This document shows positions 25,416 to 36,185 of a DNA stretch of 64,000 nucleotides, in pieces. Source of the stretch: Choristoneura fumiferana (Eukaryota > Arthropoda > Insecta > Lepidoptera > Tortricidae); the NCBI RefSeq assembly GCF_025370935.1, contig NC_133479.1:2635810-2699809 (forward strand), given 5' to 3'. The first letter of the stretch is position 1. Each line of letters opens with the position of its first letter. The position numbers were made by a program, and so were the translations under genes. The notes under the pieces are model-generated. The model searched no databases, had not been told where the DNA came from, and was given only the letters and a program-made list of their open reading frames with translations.

Positions 25416-25453
<38 letters not shown>

Positions 25454-27202
25454 AAAACATTTATTTACACATAAAAAAGGCACTATTCTTCATCTTTCTA
25501 GGAATCGATGAGATTATCTATGTCGGCGGCCGATCGTAAAATCCGCCAGATCACGAAATTCCTAGGCATATCTTGAAATGGCGCCATTTCATGATATACC
25601 TAAAAGTTGGCTTAGCATATCACGATGGGTCTGAGAATCAATACGGCAGATCAATTAGAGCAACGCATTCGCCGATATTCCTAGCTTTATACCGGGCACA
25701 TCGTGATATGCCGAAAAAAAGAAAAATTTAGGTCCGACGAGCGAAGCGAGGAGTGATTAGTATGAATTATGACCACAACGCACGAGCCGAGCGAGCGAAG
25801 AGAGAATACCGCGGCAACGGCCGGCGAAGTGCCAAAACCGATATTGCGGCGTTTCATAGGCCTGCCTAGGCATGTCATGAAACGCTCGGTGCGTTGTGGT
25901 CATAATTCATACTATGATTTGGCTAGTTAGCCAAATTATGAAATGGCGGCGTTTCATGATATGCCTAGGAATTTCATGATCTGCCTAAACGTCACTAGGC
26001 AAATCGTTAAACGGTGAATTTTGAACGATATGGCGGATGTCCCTTAGCCAATTCATGAAATTGCGCCATTCCACGATATGCCTAGGAATTTCTAATGATG
26101 AATTTAAATGACAAATGAAAATGAATTTCTGGTGATGATTTTACGATCGGCCGCCGACAATTCAATATTATAAATGCGAAAGTTTGTAAGTCTGTTTGTT
26201 ACTCAATCAAGTCTAAACCGCTAAACCAATTTAGATGAAATTCGGTATACAGATAGTTTGAGTCCCGGGGAAGGACATAAGATAGTTTTTATCCCGGAAA
26301 ATTGCATAGTTCCCGCGGGATAGCGATAAACGAATACTACTGGGACGGAGTCGCGCGCAGCTAGTAAATAATAATAATAAATGGAACCTGTATCTACGAA
26401 AACCCGGGACTTAAGACTACCAATTTTTTTTTTTCTACTTTTTTCTAGATGCCTTCTATACAAAGGTTTTATTAATTAGGACTTTGGGTAATTAGCTAAA
26501 TGTTAACAAATTTCAGCAGCCAGTTTTGGGGATAAACATTTTGATTATCTATCATTGGCTTGATTCCCAAAAGGTGGATTTGCTGGGTCTACGCGTGACA
26601 TAAGATTTTAATGGCCACGAAAATTTATCTGCTTTTAAGGCCAAAATGTAAGCATAGTTTTTAGTACCTAACCAGATAATATTGGTAAGCTTCATTATTT
26701 TTTGGCGATTTAGAATGTCAGCAGGGTCTAAAATTTTGAATGTGGTCCACGAGAAAATAATTTGGGAAGTACTGAGCTAGACTAATGTATTTCAATTCAA
26801 TACAGAAATGTAAATGTTTAGATAGTTCATTGGGGGAATTTCAATATTGAAGACACCAATTTTATGTGATTGATTGAATAAATTATATTGATTTAAGTAG
26901 GTACAAATAGATTTTTAGTACTTAACACAATAAAGACGCCAATTGACGTTGTTTTGTTTACATTTAGTTAATTACTTAAACCTTTCAAGTATAGTTTCAC
27001 CAAAATGATCTTTATTATAATATGATTATAATTTACCCTAAGGTGGTCGTATAAAAGTATTGTGGACAACCATCAAGATGACGCACTCCGTTGGTATGAG
27101 ATGATGTTTCGCCTGGATGCAGAATCGCGGGGTCTCATTGACCTTATTTATGAAGTGATCCATGAGGTCAATCCTAGCACCACTACCGATTCCGACATTT
27201 GA
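20051..27202 (+). CDS. Tandem gene B: predicted secreted 256-residue protein of the same unrecognised family
   Basis: Exons 20051-20078, 20476-20682, 22861-23110, 25279-25404, 27043-27202; phases 1, 1, 2, 2; 771 nt. Every join keeps frame. The signal peptide MKILIILLS continues into exon 2 as SFHFAIPYLM. An acidic stretch follows (STEESSLEEENYE), then LMLTMVIHIR in place of the family helix motif, YRLGYL 18 residues after its Arg, MFRLD, and a Thr/Ser/Asp tail ending NPSTTTDSDI. There are no cysteines. NVT and NLT are possible glycosylation sites. The donor of exon 1 is GTAAGT, of exon 3 GTGAGT, of exon 4 GTAAGG. The codons TGA at 23112 and TAA at 25406 that end open frames are intronic. Exon 4 is 126 nt with phase-2 borders, exactly as in gene D, which is the best evidence for common descent. 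Its function is unknown. Confidence 0.78.
20801..21306. repeat. Inverted repeat, right arm, in intron 2 of gene B
   Basis: Complement of 19231-19768: GGTATACCTTTACTTGCGCG at the inner end, TTGATTTGTGCGAGCGCGTG in the middle, and AATCAAAATAAACACTATA at the outer end. Confidence 0.75.
21490..21612. repeat. GT-rich microsatellite
   Basis: Interrupted TG/GT tract next to the LINE fragment at 21640; the two probably belong to one LINE 3' UTR. Confidence 0.8.
21640..21860 (-). pseudogene. LINE ORF2 C-terminal fragment
   Basis: Minus-strand frame with FQSFVSPFVYNAVHKKLNL and a tail FFMSLSYKEAEDII, the usual end of a lepidopteran non-LTR retrotransposon ORF2. It lies antisense in intron 2 of gene B. 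Confidence 0.65.
22090..22420 (-). repeat. AGGGTTCC-type dispersed repeat, partial copy
   Basis: Ends GGGTTCCTAGTTGACTATGG; inner words TATCCAACGATACCCCACAC and CAAATTACAGCTTTCTAGTA match the pair at 27468-28947. Confidence 0.7.
22635..22778. mobile_element. piggyBac-like MITE in intron 2 of gene B
   Basis: CCCTTTTCTTGG to CCAAGAAAAGGG between TTAA at 22631-22634 and 22779-22782. It ends 78 bp before exon 3 of gene B. Confidence 0.78.
23436..23512 (-). repeat. tRNA-derived SINE head, second type
   Basis: Minus strand: TAGTCCAGTGGTTAGAGACC (A box) and CCGGAATCGATCCCCGG (B box). The head differs from those at 11530 and 17527. No intact cloverleaf acceptor stem is seen. Confidence 0.6.
23738..23942. 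repeat. Fold-back element with GGAGT...AAATAC arms
   Basis: GGTTTTTGGAGTCTTTTTGT on the left is mirrored by ACAAAAATACTCCAAAAAAA on the right, with matching inner words for GTTACTTTTACGGTCA. Related single arms flank the SINEs at 17400, 43295 and 57885. Confidence 0.65.
24186..24420. repeat. Element of repeated TGATAAT / GTGCATTA words
   Basis: Short phrases (CGTACATTATTG, GTGCATTATTTAAG, GATAATCGGAAG) recur in both orientations. I see no TIR with a clear duplication. Classification is unknown. Confidence 0.35.
24720..25100. other. GC-rich, CpG-rich block in intron 3 of gene B
   Basis: Strongly GC-rich against an AT-rich background. A hairpin GCGGCCTGCAAAG / CTTTGCAGGCCGC lies at 24733-24773. 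Open frames on both strands here are products of GC content; no frame has splice support. It may be a foreign insertion or part of a transposon. Confidence 0.4.
25420..25452. repeat. AG microsatellite, about 16 units
   Basis: A pure AG run begins about 15 nt after the exon 4 donor of gene B. Confidence 0.9.
25522..26158. mobile_element. 637-bp MITE with 22-bp perfect TIRs
   Basis: The left terminus begins GTCGGCGGCCGATCGTAAA and the right end is its exact complement for 22 bases. The inside repeats words such as TTCATGATATGCCTAGGAAT. No target duplication is visible. It lies in intron 4 of gene B. Confidence 0.75.
26162..26368 (+). mobile_element. Helitron-like non-autonomous element with CTAGT end
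   Basis: From TATTATAAATGCGAAAGTTT to GCGCGCAGCTAGT. The CTAG terminus followed by T and the absence of TIRs fit Helitrons. It directly abuts the MITE at 25522-26158. Confidence 0.65.
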
Positions 27203-27467
27203 AAACGCCGTAACTTAACGCGTTTTTTTCCTCGTTTCTTTTTTTCGGTTATAAAAGGGTAAAGGAGAGTAGCCCATGCCTACTTAGGTAACCTCATGTT
27301 TTATAATGTTTAGTGTTTTTTGTCTTTATTTTCGAATCTGAATATTGTGTCGGTCCTCACTATGGTAAAATGGATTAATCTCTATTGTATGATAACCATA
27401 TGGTCCCATAAGGAAGATCAGCGCCGTTCGCAAGACCGGCTGTTTTTGCTGGTTTGGGACCATTTTC

Positions 27468-28109
27468 AGGGTTCCGGAGCCAAAATGGCAAAAAGGGAAC
27501 CATTATAGTTTCGCCATGTCTGTCTGTCCGTCCGCGGCTTTGCTCAGGGACTATCAATGCTAGAAAGCTGTAATTTTGCATGGATATATAAGTAAAATAT
27601 GCCGACAAAATGGTACAATTTAAAAAAAAAAATTTTTTAGGGTACCTCCCATAGACGTGAAGTGGGGGTGTATTTTTTTTTTCTCATCCAACCCTAAAGT
27701 GTGGGGTATCGTTGGATAGGTTTTTTAAAACCATTACGGAGTTGCTAGAACGATTTTTCGATTCAGTGATTCTTTTGCGAAATATTCAACTTTAAAGTGC
27801 AAATTTTCATTAAAATCGAGCGTCCCCCCCCCCTCTAAAATCAAATCCGGTGGGTGGAAAAATTTGAAAAAAATCAGGATGGTAGGTAGTAAGTATATCA
27901 AACTTTCAAGGAAAACTATAACGGCTAAGTTTGCTTGATAATTATTAGTAGTTTATGAGTAAATAGCAGCCTAAGGTATAAAATATACCTTAACTTGGAA
28001 GATACCGTATAAAATACGAAATCCTTAGAAAAATATTACTTAATTTTAGCGTGATGGCTACGGAACCCTATTTTGGGCGTGTCCGACACGCTCCTGGCCG
28101 GTTTTTTTT
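27468..28109 (+). repeat. AGGGTTCC-type dispersed repeat, forward copy
   Basis: Runs from GGGTTCCGGAGCCAAAATGG to GGGCGTGTCCGACACGCTCC and TGGCCGG. It is the nearly full-length partner of 28298-28947, starting 266 nt after the gene B stop. Confidence 0.8.
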
Positions 28110-28297
28110 CGAATGTTGTCACGTTTAAAATAATATTATCTCTCTCTCTTTCCTTAGAGCCTTCGCTAGCTGACGTGGCTTGCACGGAGCGGGTGGACGC
28201 TTCTTGAACAATAGCAGCATAGCAGCAGTGCTAACTGCTCGCCAGGGATGTTCTGGAGCGCCGTATCCGTGACCGAAATAACTGGATATTCGAAATT

Positions 28298-28947
28298 AAA
28301 ACCGGCCAAGAGCGTGTCGGACACGCCCGAAATAGGGTTCCGTAGCCAACGAAAAAATTAAGTAAAACTTTTCTATGGATTTCGTATTTTCTACGGAATA
28401 TTCCAAGTTTTGGGTATATTTTATACCTTAGGCTGCTATTTACTCTTAAACTACTAATTATTGTCAAGAAAACTTAACCGTTATAGTTTTCCTTGTAAGT
28501 TTGATATACTTACTACCATCCAGATTTTTTTTTTAATTTTTCCACCCACCGGTTTAGATTTTAGAGGGGGGGGACGCTCGATTTTAATGAAAATTTGCAC
28601 TTTAAAGTTGAATATTTTGCAAACAAATCACTGAATCGAAAAATCGTTTTAGCAACACCTTAATGGTTTTAAAAGACCTATCCAACGATACCCCATACTA
28701 TAAGGTTGGGTGAGAAAAAAAAACCACCCCATTTTACGTCTATGGGAGGTGCTTACTCTAAAAAATTTTTTTTACAATTTTTTATTGTACCATTTTGTCG
28801 GCATAATTTACATATATATTCGTGCAAAATTACAGCTTTCAGCATTGATAGTCCCTGAGCAAAGCCGTGGACGGACAGACAGTCAGACAGACATGGACAA
28901 ACTATAAGGGTTCCGTTTTTGCCATTTTGGCTACGGAACCCTAAAAA
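28298..28947 (-). repeat. AGGGTTCC-type dispersed repeat, reverse copy
   Basis: Complement of 27468-28109: ACCGGCCAAGAGCGTGTCGG at the inner end and GCTACGGAACCCTAAAAAC at the outer end. The spacer between the two is only about 190 bp. Confidence 0.8.
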
Positions 28948-29131
28948 CTATCCGTAACCGAATCCGATATAAAAATTTTGGATAGTTTCGGACAGGGGCG
29001 GAGTCTCCATAAACGCGACATGTTGTGACAGGTTTTTTTTTGCCGAGCTGACAGAATAGCCGTGCGCGTCTTCTGTCTTCGTAAATTACGCCTCGTAACT
29101 ATTACAATTAAAGTCAAGTCATTTTTATATA

Positions 29132-29385
29132 TTCCTTCGAACATGAAACTACCGTGAGACTCACTCATATTAAATGATATTATAACGGATAACTCACGTC
29201 TTAAACCGAGTTTAGCTCGACATGTTTCGGGCTATTTCGAAGCCCTTCCTCTCAGGAGCACGCGACTCGGCGGCTGCCGCAACACGCACACTACGCGCCA
29301 CCGCTCTGCTCGCACGACATCACACATGTCGAGCTAAACTCGGTTTAAGACGTGAGTTATCCGTTATAATATCATTTATATATTC
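29132..29385. repeat. Hairpin element related to 10556-10755
   Basis: TCGAACATGAAACTACCGTG opens it. The inverted pair GGATAACTCACGTCTTAAAC / GTTTAAGACGTGAGTTATCC forms the hairpin, around a GC-rich loop. Confidence 0.7.
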
Positions 29386-31204
29386 CTATTTGTATTTTAC
29401 TTTTACACTTCCTTAAAATTCCAATATCCGTAACCGAAACCGAAACTATCGGATAATCCACAATAATTTAACATCCGTAACCGTAACCAAAATCTGTATT
29501 ATGTTTGACATATATCCGTACCTATCCATATTCAGATTCGAAATATATCCATAACATCCCTGCTGCGCGCGTCGCGTGCGACAGATTTCAACCGCGCCGC
29601 AGGCGTGCGCCCGCGCATTGCACCCGCGCCAGCTAGCGTAGGTCCTTAACCCCGCCAAACATTTCTGCCTCCTTTTTTCGAAATAAATTTTGATCTAAAT
29701 AATAAACCGCAGTTTTATTTTTTATGTTATAGCATTACTTAAAACAATATTAGGATTAACCCAACACAACAAAGTCAATTTTAAGTTGGTTGGTTGCATT
29801 TATTTTTGTATACCTTCATTATTTCAAAACCATGCTCGTGTGTTTTGCTAAACCAGTACACAACCAAGACAAAACTGTCTCAAAACACAGACATTAATTG
29901 CCCCGTAACGCATAATTGCCATAATTAATTTCAGGTAATGCAAAATATTCACAATTTTTAACTTAAAAACCTTAATAACATATTAGTCTCGCCTAATGAA
30001 GGCAAAAGGTTATAGTAGATTGTTGCACCAAGCAGAAAATTATTTATTATTGCACCGAGTGCCGATTTGGAACCCGAGCGTTAGCGAGGGCTTTTAAAAG
30101 CACGAGGGCAATAGAAATTAGTTAATGCGAGGTGCATAATCTGCTTTCCTTTCAACTATTACAGGAATAGAAGACAAAAAAAACTCATGCTAAACAATTA
30201 ATGGGAAAGAAATGTCACTAGCACTTGATGATCCCATTTTTGTAAGTTTACATAAGTACTCTCAAAATATGTCCACGGAAAATTCGCAAGGTTCCCGCTA
30301 ATTTGTTTTTTTCTTACTTTTTTTTTGGCAGAGTTAGTATATATAGCACAGATATTTTTACCCGCGAGCTGTCAAATTTCGGTTGGGCGCCAGGTTGGCC
30401 AACCAAACACAAAACTTTTTTTTAATATACGGCTACTTACTATTTTTGGTAGTATTGATTGATAGCAACCATTTTTTGAACGCAATCTGTCAAATTTAAT
30501 AAGACCGTTAGATTGACCAAAAAACACTAGATTTTTTAACACTATGAAGGCTAGTTTTATAGCAAAAATATTTGTGTTACCTCTTTGGTGGTGCAATTAA
30601 AAAAAAAACTAAAACAATGCAATAAAGGATTTTCATACATTTTTTCTGCTCTAGAGCAGAAAAGTCCCGCTTTATGCTGGGTATTTAGTGCGGTTATGAT
30701 GAAATTAAATCATACTTGGAAGAAAAAGATTTTTTCTAGCCCCTTACCGCCCCCTTCTAGGCCCCTTGGAAAAGACGGATCCAAATAGTAGGCAAGCAAC
30801 CTTGCCAAACAGCACATGGTGCTGGTGCATTCGTAACTTGCACGTAACTGAGAACAAAAAAAGGATTTAAAAACACAAACACAACCAGAGGCCTTATTGT
30901 TTAAAAACTCGGGTTCTTGCCATCGCTTTCACCATCACTTTCTGTCATCACCTTCCACCATTAGGCAGAAAGAAATAATAAATGCGATAGTAAGCGTCCG
31001 CGCGATGACAGAACGAGTATATACTTAGTATATACGGATAGAGTATATACGGCCTCTGATTTAGAACATACTCTCGATTCTAAGCAAATCACTGCACTTC
31101 GAGGGTTTGAAAAATGAAAATGAAAATGAAAATTTTTATTCCACATTAAAGTTTAATATACATACATACATTTATTGGTACTAAAAAAAAACCAAACAAA
31201 AATA
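29386..31204. other. No gene seen
   Basis: Includes a GC-rich patch (29568-29640), AT-rich DNA, and small repeat scraps such as ACGGCCTCTGATTTAGAACA near 31048, which resembles part of the SINE head at 23436. Nothing exon-like has splice support. Confidence 0.4.
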
Positions 31205-31310
31205 TTAAATTGCATAATTGGGTACCTAAAATTGCTGTAAATGGCTCCGAAGCGGTATCGTTTCTTGTGCTCTGCATGCCTACAGGCATGATGTTTGTGT
31301 ATGGGTGTGT
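31205..31310 (+). repeat. LINE 3' UTR fragment, CTCCGAAGCGGTA type
   Basis: ATGGCTCCGAAGCGGTATCG and TTTCTTGTGCTCTGC match 39540-39630, 43090-43170 and 44880-44970. Confidence 0.6.
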
Positions 31311-31484
31311 GCGTGTATTGTGTGCGAAAAAGGTCCCGCCTCAGCATAAATACGGACTCCTGAGGTGGAGCCTGTTGAGCTGCAGTGCTGAGGTGTGAGG
31401 TGTCGTGCAACACGGCGTTACGCGGTATGCTGAACGCAGCCGTTGCGATTCCAGTTATTTACTTAGTTCACAATGTTTTAGACC

Positions 31485-31715
31485 AGTGTTTTCAATCTGT
31501 GGGTCGCGACCCCCGGGGGTCGCGGATGCCCCTTAAGGGGGTCGCCGTGTCTTTAAAATACTCTCACTGTTGTTGTGTATGACTATTCAATGTTTGTACT
31601 ATCAACGTAAAACAATACAACTAACTGTAAGTGAAGGTAAGCAGGGGGTCGCCGAATGTTTTTCTAACCGAGGGAGGTCGCGGCATGAAAAAGTTTGAAT
31701 AACACTAAAACAGTC
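31485..31715. mobile_element. hAT-like MITE, degraded
   Basis: CAGTGTTTTCAATCTGTGGG at the left with GGTCGCGACCCCC, and TTGAATAACACTA at the right, are typical of hAT (Charlie-like) ends. No clear 8-bp duplication is seen. Confidence 0.45.
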
Positions 31716-32274
31716 TATCGCGGTCATTACTAATTTTATGATTTAAAACTGCCTAAATATCGAGCTTCTCTAAAATCCAGGTACGCGGAACAAAACCCGA
31801 ATTTATATCAAAAAATTTACTTAGTTAACACCCTGTATAGATTTTTTTGTACAAAAATATGTAATTGACGTTTAAATTCGCATTCATATCCGATGCGAGG
31901 CTCAGAAGGAGTAATCAGGTACACAGACATACAGACACAGAAACTAACTTCGTTTTATACTATTTAAGTATGTTTGATTATTTTTCCCATTTCCCTCGCC
32001 GATCGTTATTCGGGAAATTAAAGTACTTTAATCAGAACATAATTATAGAACTAATCAATACACTCGTAAAGCAAGTTGAAAATATCTTAGTATTTATTCA
32101 TAAAATATCTTAGATATGTAAATATCATGTTTAGCGCGAAAAGTTTAGGACAACTAGCTTTATTTTGTAAGTATTACGATTTATTTATGTTAACCAATTT
32201 AGTGAAGTAAAAGTTAAATGGGTAGGTAAATATCTCAAAAACCGCTTAATAATAATAATAATAAACATCACCAT

Positions 32275-32700
32275 CCCACATGACGAGAACCTCGTGAAGG
32301 CCGAGAAGGACAAACTCAGCAAGTACCTTGACTTGGCTCACGAGGTGACTGCTATGTGGGATGTTGACTCGACGATGATTGTCCCGATAGTCGTTTCGGC
32401 AAACGGCCTAATAGCGAAGAGTCTCGAACAACATCTCAAGAGACTCTCGCTAGATGGCTGGATCAAGGGCCAGATAGAAGGCGGTACTTCTGGACACGGC
32501 ACGCATCGTCCGGAGGTTCCTCACTCTGCGGCCCTGACCACCGGTAGCTTGGGCCCTACCCCGTTACCGGCGGCAAACTAGGTTAGGTTTTTATAATATT
32601 TTTATTTTGTATGTACTTTTCTGTATTTTACTTCTTATAAATATTATAAAAACCTAATCCTAAGAATAAAAAAATAAATAAAGAGAATAATAATAATAAT
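32275..32700 (+). pseudogene. LINE ORF2 C-terminal fragment with A-rich tail
   Basis: The plus frame reads KYLDLAHEVTAMWDVD, then VPIVVSANGLIAKSLEQHLK, the characteristic last part of a moth non-LTR retrotransposon ORF2, and ends at about 32581. AATAAA-rich tail sequence follows to 32700. It lies between genes B and C and is not a host gene. Confidence 0.7.
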
Positions 32701-33885
32701 ATTCTTTTCACCTCAGCAGCTCAAACAGGCACGTTTTTCTATTAAAAATCAGTGAGCAAAATCGCATTTTGCTCACTCCGTGAGACAAAGTAGCTTTTTT
32801 TTAAATGCTGAGGACAGTGCTGGGTCCACTCACTGAATTCCAAATGTTTGAACTTGACTTTGATCTGTCACTTTCACTTCAACATGAAAAAAGGGAGATA
32901 AGATCAAATCGATACTAAGTTCGATTTTCAAATTCTGTAGGCCTAGAAACAAACAAACTTTCGGATACACATATAACCGCAAAAATACAAAAGTCTGCTA
33001 TAGAATTGCATTACTAAAGGGACTTAACTAGTATATCACTTATTGTTCGAAGCTTATACGGTGCTTTTCTCAAACATATTTTAAAAACTACAAAGATAAA
33101 TTACCAAACAAAACGAACATAAATGAACGAATATCCCGCTCAATTTTACTTTTTTCTAAGTTTTTTTTACTTTTTAAGTAAGCAAGAAGCATTATACCTA
33201 CCAACCTAATATAAAATACTGTGTTGATTATGATTATATCTTAAATTATACTTACCTTTAGTATTAAAAATATGTCAATAATAAATTAATTATAATGGTG
33301 AAATTAAAAAAAAAAGTAAATTATGACAACCAAATATTTCCAAAATGTTACAAATTTTCCCACTTTTTGAATAAAGTATGCAACCTCGTTGTACGAAAGG
33401 CGCTGCTCTTGTTTTTTTTTAATAAAATCGTTCCGTACTTATACTGCCTATCTTTTAAAGTTGGATCAAATATTTTGACAAATTAAATGAATTTGCAAGT
33501 AATCTATTTATATTTATGTTTCAAGGTATAGAAATCCTAATAAAATCATATTTAAAGGGTTTATTTTTATAAAAAAGTATACGTTTATTGTTCAACCTTT
33601 TTAATTACCCAAAGATGAGGTTTTTTGCAGTATTAAAAAGTATGTCGTCTACAAGGAGTTCTAACTATGTTGAAAAATAATTACAATCGAATGTAAAAAA
33701 TATTAACCAATGCATAATGCATGTTATGAGTATGAGATTTGTATCGTACCTACTGGATACTTTTTCGTTCCGTATTCAAAACCTGACTACTTACCGGAGC
33801 TTTGATCGTTGTCTGGCATTCTTAAGTGACTTTTTAAAGATGAAATGGCGACTATACGAATCATTTTTGAGAAAAGGTTTTAAAT

Positions 33886-35114
33886 ATGATTAAGTACTAT
33901 ATTTGTTTCTTAACAATCGGATTAGGTATATTTTAAAGTTTTTGATATTTTTTGTCTTCTTGTGGTTTTATTTTAACCTTTAATTTAAATGTTCTCGCTG
34001 TTGAGGTGAAAAGTTGTATGTGCCACACGAGACCAAAGTTTTTTGCATCTCGTGTCTTTGAATCCCCCGCTGATATCAGGATTCTAACCTAGAATCACTC
34101 GCTATCGCTCGCTCCTTCGCTTACTCGGGATTCAAAATCAACACTCGCACCAAAAAACGATTTTGCTCTCTTGTTGCACAAATAACTATTTATTTCGGAG
34201 ATTGTCCATATCATGTTAGTAACAATGAAAAAAAACTATTGCCAATAACTTACGAAATTGCTAACGTACGAACAATATACGCATCGATTAATCGATTTTT
34301 CAAACCTAAATTGATTAACCTAGCTTTCGTTTAAAAAACGCATAAACCCTTTGTCGTTAATTTAAAATATTTTTTTAACCTTTTTTTTTCAGATATCGCG
34401 TCACTGGAATGTAGCTACTTAAGAAAAGAATCTTATCCGAAAATTGAAGATGTCATCTCATTTACTCACCCACAATACAACGCACCTATCGTCCCAGCAG
34501 GTGTTATTGCAAGAAATTTCTCTATAGACGTAGAAAAATTGGACATAGATAAATTTAGGCGAAATGAGCAGTCCTTCAGGAAACAAATATTAGGAGACGA
34601 CGTTTTTGACAATGACAATGTTAGCATTGGATTTAACGACACAAGACGAGCTTTGAAATACATTTTCGATAAAAAAGATGATTTTATAAAGGCCGAGAAA
34701 TTGGAGGCCGTCACTAAAATAGCAGACATAATGCTCCAAACAATATACATGGCTAGGCAGAAAATTAAAACGCTGGAGCGCGAGGAAGTAGTTAAAATTA
34801 ACAAAGAGACAAAATCTTACCGTGTCTCATATCTTTACAACAATCTAAGGGACTATTGGAAAAAAATAAGTAATATTTATATGACCATGAAGGATAATAA
34901 AGACCAAATGGCTCATGTCATGCATGCCACTTCCCACGACCGTAAATTTAGTCCCTGGCTGTCACTCAACCCATTTATAATCCTTCATCACAAAGCGGCC
35001 AGGGTTCACGTCGATTTTTTAAAGACTTGGTGGATATTTGTCAAAGTGTACGAGAGGCAAGGTGGGAGGAACACTACTCCTAAGGAGTCCAAGGAGGATC
35101 CTAAACCAGGGTGA
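33886..35114 (+). CDS. Tandem gene C: predicted secreted 253-residue protein, intron-poor family member
   Basis: Exons 33886-33925 (40 nt) and 34393-35114 (722 nt), joined by one 467-nt phase-1 intron with GTATAT donor and poly-T/cag acceptor. The start MIKYYICFLTIGL, completed by DIAS, serves as signal peptide. The body is acidic and charged with two NXS sites (NFS, NVS), then MLQTIYMARQK, YRVSYL 20 residues after the motif Arg, then RVHVDF and a hydrophilic tail with RNTTPKESKEDPKPG. The single large exon covers what takes three or four exons in A, B and D. This is the simplest and most secure model of the four. AATAAA at 35120 comes just 6 nt after the stop. I do not recognise the family; no enzyme motif, transmembrane segment or conserved cysteine pattern is visible. 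Confidence 0.8.
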
Positions 35115-35119
35115 TATCT

Positions 35120-35125
35120 AATAAA
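35120..35125 (+). other. Polyadenylation signal AATAAA for gene C
   Basis: Hexamer immediately after the stop codon, implying a very short 3' UTR. Confidence 0.55.
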
Positions 35126-35429
35126 AGTACGATAAAATTTCAAATACTTTAATTTAAACCAGATATTTTCTTCTTATACGAGTATATTTGTAATGACATT
35201 TTAGGAATTGACATGAAAGAATTTTTTGATATATTTAAAATTGATTATGTTATTGTATATGATCTAATGTTATGCATTTTTGTCTAGTAGGTAACCATTA
35301 TGATTTCAAACACAATGTATTAATGATACTTGCTTCAGTCAACAAAAAGAACATTCCACAAAAAACCTAACCTTACCTATTCTATTCCCATGGATACTGT
35401 TAAAGCGTTAACATACATGGTGTAGTAAC

Positions 35430-35543
35430 AGCGCCATCTATGCCGTACATAAAGTACTATTTTATACTGTTCGATTCAAGTAGTCTTCCTTTCAACTTAG
35501 TTAGCAAGCATGTAGATTATACAATAATTCCGACAGATGGCGC
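35430..35543. repeat. Short fold-back with GCGCCATCTATGCCG / CGACAGATGGCGC ends
   Basis: Inverted ends about 13 bp long with mismatches; small MITE or scrap. The GATGGCG core resembles the MITE at 49066-49204. Confidence 0.4.
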
Positions 35544-35754
35544 TATATTAGGTTATAAAAAGGAAAGCACCTTAGTTGTAAGCCTCTTGGACTTTCCTCT
35601 GTAGACGAAGTAACATTATATATAAAAAAGTTATTTATTCTTTCATTTTTCATTCTCACTTCAACAGATACCTAGATAATATTTAATAAATAACACGTAA
35701 TTTATACAATAATTAACAAAAATAAATAAAAATAGAACTAAAACTAACTTATTC

Positions 35755-35880
35755 TAATCCTAAAAATCTATATTTACAAATATCACCCAAGTCGCTGCTA
35801 TCGGGCAGGGTGCCCATAAGGCTGGCTGCGTTTCCTCGTTGTATGACAATGCCAATACATTGACCGAGGAGAGAGCCACC
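35755..35880 (-). pseudogene. LINE ORF2 tail
   Basis: Minus-strand words NVLALSYNEETQPALWAPC match the plus-strand fragment at 50563-50640. The downstream ends also match (AAATCTATATTTACAAATAT). Confidence 0.55.
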
Positions 35881-36185
35881 CTATGGTAGGGTTGCCATGC
35901 GTCCCGGTACCGGACATGTCCCGGTTTGACGCATGGTGTCCTGGTGTCCCGGCCGACAAGCAAAATGTCCCGCTTTTTAAAATCATATTTATTTAGTAGA
36001 GGGCTGGACTCGGTATATAATATAGCTACAATAAACACGACTCACTAGCTAAGCTATAACATAGCCGATAACGTGCATTTTCCACTTTGTAGCGAAAAGC
36101 GCCTACGAACAGAGAACCGGCTGGCTGGTTGCGGGTATTGAATGACTGTGTTAAAAGTTATTTTGTGTTTAGGCAAGGACTATAA

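Noticed and set aside
32294..32581. 95-codon frame as a host gene
   Set aside because: The residues match the C-terminus of moth non-LTR retrotransposon ORF2 and are followed by an A-rich tail.
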